23,800 bases of DNA, from contig JAPPKD010000057.1 of assembly GCA_028820215.1 (NCBI GenBank), forward strand, positions 1 to 23,800, read 5' to 3'. This document shows positions 1 to 7,222 of this stretch, one piece after another. How positions within the stretch are numbered: position 1 is the first letter of the stretch; every line of letters begins with the position of its first letter. Source of the DNA: Spirochaetaceae bacterium. GTDB lineage: Bacteria; Spirochaetota; Spirochaetia; SZUA-6; Bin103. Below the pieces are notes generated by a model. The model ran no database searches and was not told where the DNA came from. It saw only the letters and a program-made list of their open reading frames with translations. A program made the position numbers and the translations under genes.

Positions 1-183
1 CCCTCCTATATCTCATTGCCATCATTGCACTTGGAACACCGCAATTGGCTCGAGTTGGGGAGTTGGGCCGGTTTCGGCATTGCCACCCAGGGAGTTCGAG
101 TTGAGCGAGCGAGAGCGAAGCGTGAGCGTGAGCGTGCTCTCCACTTGACCGGGGTGGGCGGGTGCGCGTAGGGTAGCGAGCAG
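1..183. other. Non-coding region upstream of the trp leader
   Basis: No credible gene is seen here. Open frames on the minus strand run across the attenuator and have no recognisable product. The first 50 bases are less GC-rich than the rest of the window. Positions 95-136 are a low-complexity stretch built from GAGCGA and GCGTGA units (GCGTGA-type repeats at about 119-135). The region should hold the trp promoter, and one weak candidate is listed separately. I saw no convincing operator palindrome. Confidence 0.5.
145..174 (+). promoter_or_regulatory. Candidate trp operon promoter
   Basis: TTGACC at 145-150 resembles a sigma-70 -35 box, and TAGGGT at 169-174 could be a -10 box at 18-base spacing. 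Transcription would then start near 181, only a few bases before the trpL ATG at 184, making the leader mRNA almost leaderless. The -10 match is poor, so the true promoter could lie further upstream. Confidence 0.25.
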
Positions 184-258
184 ATGACCGATCGCAACGA
201 CATCTCGACGATCGATTCGACGCGCGACGTGCGCGCCTGGTGGTGGCCGGTGGTGTAA
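184..258 (+). CDS. trpL: trp operon leader peptide (TrpL)
   Basis: This 24-residue ORF starts with ATG and ends with TAA. It reads MTDRNDISTIDSTRDV followed by RAWWWPVV, with three tandem Trp codons (TGG at 238-246) close to the stop. It lies directly upstream of trpE and of a transcription terminator. The Trp run and the position of the stop at the edge of a competing RNA hairpin are the defining features of a ribosome-sensing attenuation peptide. Scarce charged tRNA-Trp would stall the ribosome on 238-246 and change folding of the RNA downstream. The Shine-Dalgarno is poor (GGGTAGCGAG just upstream). The product itself is not expected to have another function. Confidence 0.88.
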   Translation: MTDRNDISTIDSTRDVRAWWWPVV

Positions 259-345
259 CCGGAACCACGCACTGAGGCCGCAGGTCGGCACGTGCTGAAG
301 CCGCAGGTTCCGGTGATCACGCCGGGTCCTGCGGCTTTTTGTTTG
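240..345 (+). promoter_or_regulatory. trp attenuator: competing pause, antiterminator and terminator hairpins
   Basis: Four RNA segments can be read. Segment 1:2 (pause/anti-antiterminator): 240-244 pairs with 264-268, and 247-251 pairs with 258-262; it covers the Trp codons and the leader stop. Segment 2:3 (antiterminator): 258-266 (ACCGGAACC) is the perfect 9-base complement of 306-314 (GGTTCCGGT), with inner pairs 269-272/292-295 and 277-280/286-289. Segment 3:4 (terminator): 300-315 with 320-335. Segments 2:3 and 3:4 share 306-314, so they exclude each other. A ribosome stalled on the Trp codons would hide segment 1, free 258-266 to form the antiterminator, and let trpE be transcribed. 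A ribosome reaching the stop would mask segment 2 and allow termination. Pairings were read directly from the sequence; folding energies were not computed. Confidence 0.88.
300..345 (+). terminator. Intrinsic terminator of the trp attenuator
   Basis: A 16-step stem is formed by 300-315 and 320-335. The outer eight pairs GCCGCAGG/CCTGCGGC are perfect, followed by one T-T mismatch and seven further pairs (two of them G-T). The loop is ATCA at 316-319. TTTTTGTTTGTT follows from 336. It lies wholly between trpL and trpE, so it regulates entry into the operon. A direct copy of GCCGCAGG also sits at 277-284. Confidence 0.9.
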
Positions 346-375
346 TTCGCGGATTGTTTGTCAGGGAGGCAGGGT

Positions 376-1767
376 TTGCAGAAGACAGCGACGAAGACGA
401 TCTCGGCCGAGCGCTTCACGCCGGTAACGCTCGCCAGGAAACTGGACGCGCGCGTGCTGCTGGAGTCGGCCTCCTTCATGAAAGGGCGCGAGCGCTACTC
501 CATCCTGCTGGTGCGCGAGGCGTTCTGCGTCCGCGAAACGGACGCGGGCGTGGTGCTGGTGCGGGACGGGGCGGAGACGCGCCTGCCGGATCCGGAGCAC
601 GACATTCTGGACGTGCTGCGCTCGTTCGCGGCCGAGCATCAGGGCTCGGCGTTCGACTTTCCGTTCCCGGCCGGCGGCATCGGCTTCCTGAGCTACGAGT
701 ACGCATCGCGGTTCGACACCGTGCGCCTGCAGGAGCGCCCCGACGTGTTGGGCCTGCCGCACGCCGCGTTCCTGTTCGGCCACCTGTTCGCCGTGTTCGA
801 CCACTATGTCGACTCGGTGACCCTGCTGGGCATCAACTACGACGGGTACGAGATCGACCTGGACGCGGCCATCGGCGCGGCCATGGCCCGGATCGACGAC
901 ATGGACTTCAACTTCATGGCGCCCCAGCGCCACCGCGGGCCGGCCGAGGTGGTGGACGAGGGGGACCCGCCGCGCTTCATGGCGGGGGTCAGGGAGGTCC
1001 GGGAGGAGATCATAGCCGGCAACCTCCTGCAGGGCGTGCTGTCGCGCCGGCTGGCGGTGCGCACCGGGCTGCCGGCGCTGGAGGCGTACCGCAACCTGCG
1101 CCATACCAACCCCTCGCCTTACATGTTCTACCTGCGCTACGACGGCTTCGAGCTGTTCGGGGCATCGCCGGAGGTTCACGTGCGCTGCCGGCAGGGCCGC
1201 GCCATCCTGCGCCCGATCGCGGGCACGCGGCGGCGCGGGGCGGACCGGGCCGAGGACGCCGCCTTGGAGGCGGAGCTGCTCGGCGACGAGAAGGAGCTGG
1301 CCGAGCACCTGATGCTGGTCGACCTGGGCCGCAACGACCTGGGCCGGGTGTGCGTCCCCGGCTCGGTCGAGGTGACCGAGCTCAACGTCATCGAGCACTA
1401 CTCGCACGTCATGCACATCGTCTCCCAGGTCGAGGGGAACCTGTTCCCGGACCGCGACGGCATCGACGCGCTGCGTGCCACCTTCCCCGCCGGCACCGTA
1501 TCCGGCGCGCCGAAGATCCGCGCCATGGAGGTGATCGACCGCCTGGAGGCAGCGCCGCGCAGCTTCTACGCCGGGGTCGTCGGCTACGTCGAGCCGGACG
1601 GCTCCCTGGACACCTGCATCGCCATCCGCTGCGGGCTGAAGAAGGACGGGGTGATGGTGCTGCAGGCCGGCGCCGGGGTGGTCTACGACTCGTCACCGGA
1701 GCGGGAGCTGGAGGAGACTGACGAGAAACTGGGAGCGCTCGTCCGGGCGCTGGGAGTGGAGCTCTGA
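376..1767 (+). CDS. trpE: Anthranilate synthase component I
   Basis: TrpE makes anthranilate from chorismate, using ammonia delivered by TrpG; this is the first committed step of tryptophan synthesis. I chose TTG at 376 because AGGGAGG at 363-369 sits six bases upstream; in-frame starts further up lie at or beside the attenuator terminator. The product is 463 residues. LLES at residues 28-31 matches the N-terminal tryptophan-binding (feedback inhibition) motif of TrpE, which argues against an aminodeoxychorismate or isochorismate synthase. Chorismate-binding fold motifs follow in order: NPSPYMFYLR, RPIAGTRRRG, DEKELAEHLMLVDLGRNDLG, HIVSQVEG and FPAGTVSGAPKIRAMEVI. The stop TGA overlaps the ATG of trpGD by one base, implying coupled translation. 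Expression should be controlled by the upstream attenuator and the enzyme by Trp feedback. Confidence 0.96.
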   Translation: MQKTATKTISAERFTPVTLARKLDARVLLESASFMKGRERYSILLVREAFCVRETDAGVVLVRDGAETRLPDPEHDILDVLRSFAAEHQGSAFDFPFPAGGIGFLSYEYASRFDTVRLQERPDVLGLPHAAFLFGHLFAVFDHYVDSVTLLGINYDGYEIDLDAAIGAAMARIDDMDFNFMAPQRHRGPAEVVDEGDPPRFMAGVREVREEIIAGNLLQGVLSRRLAVRTGLPALEAYRNLRHTNPSPYMFYLRYDGFELFGASPEVHVRCRQGRAILRPIAGTRRRGADRAEDAALEAELLGDEKELAEHLMLVDLGRNDLGRVCVPGSVEVTELNVIEHYSHVMHIVSQVEGNLFPDRDGIDALRATFPAGTVSGAPKIRAMEVIDRLEAAPRSFYAGVVGYVEPDGSLDTCIAIRCGLKKDGVMVLQAGAGVVYDSSPERELEETDEKLGALVRALGVEL

Positions 1768-3398
1768 TGTACGTCCTGATCGACAACTACGACTCGTTTA
1801 CCTACAACCTGTTCCAGTACCTGTCGGAGATCACCGACGAGGAGATCCGGGTGTTCCGCAACGACCGGATCGACGCGGACGGGATCGCGGCGCTTGCGCC
1901 TGACGGGATCATCATCTCGCCCGGCCCGGGCCGGCCGGAGGACGCCGGCGTCAGCCTGGAGGCGATCCGCCGGTTCGCCGGCAAGATCCCGATCCTCGGG
2001 GTCTGCCTGGGGCACCAGGCGATCGGCGCCGCCTTCGGAGGGAGCATCGTCCAGGCGAAGGCGATCGTACACGGCAAGACCGATGCGATAACCTCGGACG
2101 GGCGCGGCGTGTTCCGCGGCATACCGTCGCCGGCGGTGTTCACCCGCTATCATTCGCTGGTGATCGACCCGGAGACGGTGCCTGCGGGGTTCACGGTGAC
2201 CGCGCGATCTGCGGATGGCGAGATCATGGGCATCCGGCATGAACGGTACGTCGTGGAGGGCGTGCAGTTTCACCCGGAATCGATCGCGTCCGCATCCGGG
2301 AGGAGACTGTTGGCGAACTTTCTGAACTACAAGCGCGAACCGCTGGACGTGCCGGGGCTGCTGAACACGGTGGCGGCCGGCACCGACCTGACGCAGGAGC
2401 AGGCTGCCGCGTTCATGGAGGAGCTGACCGACGGGAACCTCAACGCGGCGCAGATCGCCGGCTTCCTGGTGGCGCTGAACGCCAAGGGCTATACCGCGGC
2501 GGAGATCGCCGGGTGCGTTTCGGTCCTGCGGCGCAAGAAGACGCCCCTGGAGGTCTCGGGCGACTTCCTGGACACGTGTGGCACCGGCGGGGCCGGCATC
2601 GGCAGCTTCAACATCTCGTCGATGGCGGGGCTGGTGGCCTGCACCGCCGGCGCCCGGGTGGCCAAGCACGGCAACCGGTCGTTCACCCGCAAGAGCGGCA
2701 GCGCCGATTTCTATGCAGCGCTCGGCGTCCGCTCCGACCTCAGCCCGGCGGGCACCGCCGAGCTCCTGACGACGACCGGATTCACGTTCCTGTTCGCGCC
2801 CACCTATCACGGTTCCATGCGCCACGCCGCCCCCGTGCGGCAGGAGCTGGGCATCAAGACGGTGATGAACCTGCTGGGGCCGCTGGCCAATCCAGCCGGC
2901 GCCGCCTACCAGGTGATCGGCGTCTACGACGGCGCCCTCTGCCGGGTGGTGGCGGAGGCGGCGCGGCTGCTGGGCGTGCGGCGGGTGATGACCGTGCACG
3001 GCGACGACGGTGGCGACGAGATCTCGGTGACCGGTCCCACGAGCGCGGTTCTGATAGGCGAGTCGGACCAGGCCGAGGAGTTGCGCCTGACGCCGGAGGA
3101 ACTGGGCGTCGGCCGCCACGAGCGCGGGGCGGTCGCCGGAGGCACGCCGGAGGAGAACGTCGCGGAGGCGCGCGAGCTGATGGCCGGCGGTGGACGGCCG
3201 GCGCTGCGCGACGCGATCGCCGCCAACGCCGGTGCCGCGCTGCACGTGTGCGGGCTGGCCGACGACATCCGCGCCGGCACGCAGACCGCGCTGGAGGCAC
3301 TGGCTTCCGGAGGGGCGGCGCGCAAGGTTGAGGAGATCACGGCGGCGGCGACGACGCTGGCCGAGCGCGACGCCGTCGGTGGAGACGGGTCCACGTGA
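1767..3398 (+). CDS. trpGD: Fused anthranilate synthase glutaminase / anthranilate phosphoribosyltransferase (TrpGD)
   Basis: This is a 543-residue fusion. Residues 1 to about 190 are a class I glutamine amidotransferase (TrpG) that feeds ammonia to TrpE: IDNYDSFTYNL at the start, oxyanion region PGPGRPEDAG, nucleophile Cys80 in GVCLGHQ, and His169/Glu171 in FHPES. Residues from about 200 to 540 are TrpD, which transfers phosphoribose from PRPP to anthranilate: the helical segment GFLVALNAKGYTAAEIAG, the PRPP loop DTCGTGGAG at 269-277, KHGNRSFTRKSGSAD, and FAPTYHGSMRHAAPVRQELG with MNLLGPLANPA. The usual GTGGD loop reads GTGGA here (Ala276). The gene overlaps trpE by one base and trpCF by four (GTGA). 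The same fusion order occurs in enteric bacteria. Confidence 0.96.
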   Translation: MYVLIDNYDSFTYNLFQYLSEITDEEIRVFRNDRIDADGIAALAPDGIIISPGPGRPEDAGVSLEAIRRFAGKIPILGVCLGHQAIGAAFGGSIVQAKAIVHGKTDAITSDGRGVFRGIPSPAVFTRYHSLVIDPETVPAGFTVTARSADGEIMGIRHERYVVEGVQFHPESIASASGRRLLANFLNYKREPLDVPGLLNTVAAGTDLTQEQAAAFMEELTDGNLNAAQIAGFLVALNAKGYTAAEIAGCVSVLRRKKTPLEVSGDFLDTCGTGGAGIGSFNISSMAGLVACTAGARVAKHGNRSFTRKSGSADFYAALGVRSDLSPAGTAELLTTTGFTFLFAPTYHGSMRHAAPVRQELGIKTVMNLLGPLANPAGAAYQVIGVYDGALCRVVAEAARLLGVRRVMTVHGDDGGDEISVTGPTSAVLIGESDQAEELRLTPEELGVGRHERGAVAGGTPEENVAEARELMAGGGRPALRDAIAANAGAALHVCGLADDIRAGTQTALEALASGGAARKVEEITAAATTLAERDAVGGDGST

Positions 3399-4819
3399 CC
3401 ATCCGGGACCGCATCGTCGCCGGCCGCCGGGAGCGGGTCGCGCGGGAAGGGCCGGCGCTGGGCGCGGTCGTTCCCGCCGAACGGCAGATGCCGTCCGCGC
3501 CGTTCGCGGCGGAGCCGCTGGTGATCTGCGAGATCAAGAAGCGTTCTCCCTCACGCGGGGAGATCGACGCCGATCTGGACGTGGTCGCGCAGGCCGGCCG
3601 CTACGCGGCAGCCGGCATCCGCCACGTGTCGGTGCTCACCGAGCCCGACCACTTCGGCGGCTCGCTCGACGACCTGATGCGGATCAAGGAGCGCTTCGGG
3701 CACCTCGCCGTGCTGCGCAAGGATTTCCTGCTCGACGAGCGGGACGTGGAGGTCTCCCACCGAGCCGGCGCCGACGCGGTGCTGCTGATCGCCGGCATGA
3801 TCGACCGGCAGCGGCTGGCGTCGATGCTGCAGGCGGCCGAGGGGCTGGGCATGGCCGCCCTGGTGGAGGTGCACGACCCCGCCGACGTGGAAGAGGTGCG
3901 CGCCCTGCGCCCGGCGCTGGTCGGCATCAACGCCCGCGACCTGACCACCTTCACCACCGACCTTGCTCACCCATTGCGGCTGCGGCCGGCGATCGACTGG
4001 CCGGCGCGGCTGGTATTCGAGTCCGGCATCTTCTTCGCCGAGCAGGCCGCACCGGCGCGCGCCGCCGGTTTCGCGGGCGTGCTGGTCGGCGAAGGCGTCG
4101 TGCGGCGGCCGGAGCTGGCCGCCGAGCTGGTGGCCGGATTTCAGGGCGCGGCGCCTGCCGACTTCTGGGGCCGGCTCTATGAGCGGGTGCCGCTGCGCGC
4201 GATCGGCGCCGAGGAGCCGACCCGCCCACTGGTCAAGATCTGCGGCGTCACGAGCCGTGACGACGTGCTGCGCGCGGTCGACGCCGGCGCCGACATGCTC
4301 GGTCTCAACCTGGCCGCCGAGTCCCCACGGCGCGTGGCGCCGGAGATGATCGCGCAGCTCGGTGACGTCGGCGCGCTGAAGGTGGGCATCACGGTGGACG
4401 ACGCCCAGGTCGCGGCGGATTTGCAGCGCGACGGCCACCTGGATGCCGTGCAGCTTCACGGTGCCGAGCCCGCCGAGCGCTGCGCGGACCTGGCGCAGCC
4501 CTACTACAAGGCGGTCCGCGTGCGGGGCCGGGCCGACCTGGAGGGGATCGGCGACTACCGCTGTCCGCGGGTGCTGGTGGACGCGCCGGCGTCCGGCCGA
4601 CGCATCGACGCCGAGCTGATCGACGAGGCCGCTCGCCGCGGCCCGCTCTGGCTGGCCGGCGGCCTCAACCCCGACAACGTGAGCGCCGTCATCGACCGCC
4701 ACGCGCCGGAGCTGGTGGACGTGGCCAGCGGCCTGGAGTCGTCACCGGGACGCAAGGACCCGGCCAAGCTGAGGGCGTTCTTCACCGCGATTCGCGCGCC
4801 GCTCGGAACGGCCGCATGA
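3395..4819 (+). CDS. trpCF: Fused indole-3-glycerol-phosphate synthase / phosphoribosylanthranilate isomerase (TrpCF)
   Basis: This is a 474-residue bifunctional protein with a GTG start overlapping the trpGD stop by four bases. Residues 1 to about 255 are TrpC (closure of the indole ring): EIKKRSPSRGEI with the substrate-binding Lys, RKDFLLDERDVEVSHRAGADAVLLI, ALVEVHD, VGINARDL and ESGIF. Residues from about 280 to 474 are TrpF (Amadori rearrangement): KICGVTS with the catalytic Cys, VQLHGAE, LVDAP with the likely catalytic Asp, WLAGGLNPDNV and VDVASGLESSPGRKD. The C-F order is that of enteric TrpCF, but the linker (about 255-280, FWGRLYERVPLRAIG) is unlike that of E. coli. The TrpF loop normally reading GG(S/T)GxxFDW is shortened to ASGRRIDAEL. 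Confidence 0.95.
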   Translation: MTIRDRIVAGRRERVAREGPALGAVVPAERQMPSAPFAAEPLVICEIKKRSPSRGEIDADLDVVAQAGRYAAAGIRHVSVLTEPDHFGGSLDDLMRIKERFGHLAVLRKDFLLDERDVEVSHRAGADAVLLIAGMIDRQRLASMLQAAEGLGMAALVEVHDPADVEEVRALRPALVGINARDLTTFTTDLAHPLRLRPAIDWPARLVFESGIFFAEQAAPARAAGFAGVLVGEGVVRRPELAAELVAGFQGAAPADFWGRLYERVPLRAIGAEEPTRPLVKICGVTSRDDVLRAVDAGADMLGLNLAAESPRRVAPEMIAQLGDVGALKVGITVDDAQVAADLQRDGHLDAVQLHGAEPAERCADLAQPYYKAVRVRGRADLEGIGDYRCPRVLVDAPASGRRIDAELIDEAARRGPLWLAGGLNPDNVSAVIDRHAPELVDVASGLESSPGRKDPAKLRAFFTAIRAPLGTAA

Positions 4820-4844
4820 GGAATCTGGGCATGAGGAGTCCGAA

Positions 4845-6074
4845 ATGAAGGTGTACAACGACTACTTCGGCCAGTTCGGAGGGCGCTACGCGGCCGAGGT
4901 GCTGCGCACGCCGCTGGACGAGCTGCAGGCGGCGTTCACGGAGGCGGTGGTCGACCCGGAATTCCTGGCCGAGCTGGACCGCTTCGGGCGCCAGTTCGCG
5001 GGGCGACCGACGCCGCTCTCGCCGGCCGTGAACGCGCAGGCGGAGATCGGCGGCGCGTCGATCTACCTGAAGCTGGAGGGGCTGGCCAACACCGGCGCCC
5101 ACAAGGTGAACAACGTCATCGGCCAGTGCCTGCTGGCCCGGCGCATGGGCAAGCCGCGCGTGATCGCCGAGACCGGCGCCGGCCAGCACGGCGTGGCCAC
5201 CGCCGCGGTCGCCGCCAAGCTGGGACTGGAGTGCCGGGTCTACATGGGCGAGGTGGACGTGCGCCGCCAGCGCCCCAACGTGTTCTGGATGGAGCTGTTC
5301 GGCGCCGAGGTGGTGCCGGTCGGCTCCGGCTCGCGCACGCTCAAGGACGCGATCAACGAGGCGCTGCGCGACTGGTCGGACACCTTCGACCGGACCCACT
5401 ACGTGATCGGCTCGGTCATGGGCCCGTCGCCCTACCCGGACATGGTCCGCGAGTTCCAGTCCGTGGTCGGCCGCGAGGTGTCCGAGCAGTGCCGGCAGCT
5501 CGGCGTGCAGCCGACGGCGCTGATCGCCTGCGTGGGCGGCGGCTCGAATGCGCTCGGCTTCTTCGCTCCGCATCTGGAGGCGTCGGCGCCGCGCCTGATC
5601 GGCGTGGAGGCGGGAGGCCGCGGGCCCGCCCGGGGCGACCACGCGGCGCGCATGTCCGGCAGCGGCATCCCCGGCATCGTGCATGGCTACAAGTCACTGT
5701 TCCTCACCGACGGCGACGGCCAGGTGGCGGAGACGCACTCGATCTCGGCTGGACTCGACTATCCCGGTGTCGGCCCTCAGCTCGCCCACCTGGGCACCAG
5801 CGGCCGCGTGGAGTTCACGACGGCCTCCGATGACGAGGCGCTCGACGCGGTGCGGCTGTTCGCCCGCACCGAGGGGATCATCTTCGCACTGGAGTCCGCG
5901 CACGCCGGCGCGGCGGCGATCAAGGTGGCCCGCGCGCTCCCGGACGACGCCAGCGTGGTGGTCAACGTCTCCGGCCGCGGCGACAAGGACCTGTTCATCC
6001 TGGCGGGAGCGCTGCAGCCGGAACGCTGGGCGGAGTTCCTGACGCGCGAAGCGCAGGAGATCGCCCATGGCTGA
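4845..6074 (+). CDS. trpB: Tryptophan synthase beta chain
   Basis: TrpB condenses indole with L-serine on pyridoxal phosphate to make tryptophan, in complex with TrpA. The protein is 409 residues, normal for TrpB1-type enzymes. The PLP-binding lysine is Lys87 in NTGAHKVNN, the same residue number as in Salmonella TrpB. ETGAGQHGVATA follows, with the catalytic Glu, and the phosphate-binding glycine loop is GGGSNALGFF. The N-terminus (YFGQFGGRYAAEVL) matches the family. The ATG at 4845 has a good ribosome site (GAGGAG, 4833-4838), 25 bases after trpCF. The 3' end overlaps trpA by eight bases, in keeping with making the two partners in equal amounts. Confidence 0.97.
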   Translation: MKVYNDYFGQFGGRYAAEVLRTPLDELQAAFTEAVVDPEFLAELDRFGRQFAGRPTPLSPAVNAQAEIGGASIYLKLEGLANTGAHKVNNVIGQCLLARRMGKPRVIAETGAGQHGVATAAVAAKLGLECRVYMGEVDVRRQRPNVFWMELFGAEVVPVGSGSRTLKDAINEALRDWSDTFDRTHYVIGSVMGPSPYPDMVREFQSVVGREVSEQCRQLGVQPTALIACVGGGSNALGFFAPHLEASAPRLIGVEAGGRGPARGDHAARMSGSGIPGIVHGYKSLFLTDGDGQVAETHSISAGLDYPGVGPQLAHLGTSGRVEFTTASDDEALDAVRLFARTEGIIFALESAHAGAAAIKVARALPDDASVVVNVSGRGDKDLFILAGALQPERWAEFLTREAQEIAHG

Positions 6075-6819
6075 CAAGCCGGCCTTCATGGCCCACCTGG
6101 TGGCCGCGTTTCCGGACTGGGACACCTCGCTGCGCGTCGGCGAGGCGATGATCGACGGCGGCGCCGGGCTGCTGGAGGTGCAGTTCCCGTTCAGCGACCC
6201 GACCGCGGACGGTCCGTGGATCCAGCGCGCGTGCGCGGACGCACTCGCGGCCGGGTTCGCGGTGGACGACGGCTTCCGGCTGGTCGACCGGCTGGCGAAC
6301 CGCCCTGACGCGCCTCAGGTCTTCGTGATGGTGTACGCCAACCTGGCCTTTCGGCCGGGCATCGAACCCTTCCTGGCGCGCTGCCGGGACGCGGGCGCGC
6401 GCGGCGTGATCGTCCCCGACCTGCCGCCCGACTACGACGAGGGGCTGTATGCTGCCGGCCGGAACCTGGGCCTGGAGGTGGTCCCGGTGGTTCCCGTGAC
6501 CGCCCGTGCGGAACGCCTCCGTACCGTGGTGCAGAGCTCGCGCACCGGCTCCCTGTACACGGCGCTGCGCAAGGGCGTGACCGGCGGCTATACCCGGATC
6601 AGCGATGACAGCGTCCGTTTCCTGCGCGACGCCAGGGCGCTCGGCGTTTCGGTGATGGCAGGCTTCGGGATTTCGGAACGGGTGCAGGTCGACGCGCTCG
6701 CGCCGCTGGTGGATACCGTGATCGTCGGCTCGGCCTTCATCCGCGCGCTGCTCGAGGCCCCGGAGGGCGCCGACCCGTACCGGACGGTGCGCGACCTGAT
6801 GGCCGGCCTGTCAGCTTGA
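6067..6819 (+). CDS. trpA: Tryptophan synthase alpha chain
   Basis: TrpA cleaves indole-3-glycerol phosphate to indole and glyceraldehyde-3-phosphate and passes indole to TrpB. At 250 residues it is slightly shorter than E. coli TrpA (268). The catalytic acids are in LLEVQFPFSDPTADGP: Glu37 and Asp47, equivalent to Glu49 and Asp60. The phosphate-binding part shows GSLYTALRKGVTGGYTR, GFGIS and GSAFI. The N-terminus (FMAHLVAAFPDWDTS) is shorter and more divergent than the common IPYLTAGDPD form. The ATG lies inside the trpB 3' end (eight-base overlap). No terminator is visible after it, so transcription may continue into the thioredoxin gene 58 bases downstream. Confidence 0.95.
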   Translation: MADKPAFMAHLVAAFPDWDTSLRVGEAMIDGGAGLLEVQFPFSDPTADGPWIQRACADALAAGFAVDDGFRLVDRLANRPDAPQVFVMVYANLAFRPGIEPFLARCRDAGARGVIVPDLPPDYDEGLYAAGRNLGLEVVPVVPVTARAERLRTVVQSSRTGSLYTALRKGVTGGYTRISDDSVRFLRDARALGVSVMAGFGISERVQVDALAPLVDTVIVGSAFIRALLEAPEGADPYRTVRDLMAGLSA

Positions 6820-6877
6820 TCGGCCCGTCGGTTCGCCCTAACTTTCTGGACAACGAGTTCCAAGGGGGAATAACCGA

Positions 6878-7201
6878 ATGGGACAGGAAGTGACGATTAC
6901 CAGTGACAACTTCGAGGCGGAGGTTCTCCAGTCGGACACCCCCGTGCTGGTCGATTTCTGGGCCGACTGGTGCGGCCCGTGCAAGATGATCGCCCCTGCC
7001 GTCGAGGAGCTGGCCTCCGATTACGAGGGCCGCGTCAAGGTCGGCAAGGTCAACGTCGACGATGCCGGCGACCTGGCGATGAAGTTCAACGTGGTCAGCA
7101 TTCCCACCCTGCTGCTGTTCAACGACGGATCGGTGGTCGACCAGCAGGTCGGTGCGGTCCCCAAGGGCAAGATCGAGGGGATGTTCAAGGCGCTCGTGTA
7201 A
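6878..7201 (+). CDS. trxA: Thioredoxin
   Basis: This is a 107-residue single-domain thioredoxin that reduces cytoplasmic protein disulfides. The active site WCGPC is at residues 31-35 (Cys32, Cys35). FWADWCGPCKMIAP and the cis-proline segment VVSIPTLLLFNDG are fully canonical, and there is no signal peptide. AAGGGGG about ten bases before the ATG serves as ribosome site. It follows trpA by 58 bases on the same strand with no visible terminator, so it may be read from the trp operon, or from its own promoter in a gap where I found no clear boxes. The next gene converges on it. Confidence 0.95.
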   Translation: MGQEVTITSDNFEAEVLQSDTPVLVDFWADWCGPCKMIAPAVEELASDYEGRVKVGKVNVDDAGDLAMKFNVVSIPTLLLFNDGSVVDQQVGAVPKGKIEGMFKALV

Positions 7202-7222
7202 CGCGCCGCGCGGACCGACGCA

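Noticed and set aside
95..136. GAGCGA/GCGTGA repeats as a CRISPR or regulatory array
   Set aside because: Units are only about six bases, irregular, without spacers; simple low-complexity sequence.
292..375. In-frame upstream extension of trpE starting at GTG 292
   Set aside because: It would run through the attenuator terminator and lacks a ribosome site, whereas TTG 376 has AGGGAGG six bases upstream.
1683..3245. Minus-strand frame of about 520 codons opposite trpGD
   Set aside because: It is a GC-driven shadow of trpGD, with biased composition and no start context.
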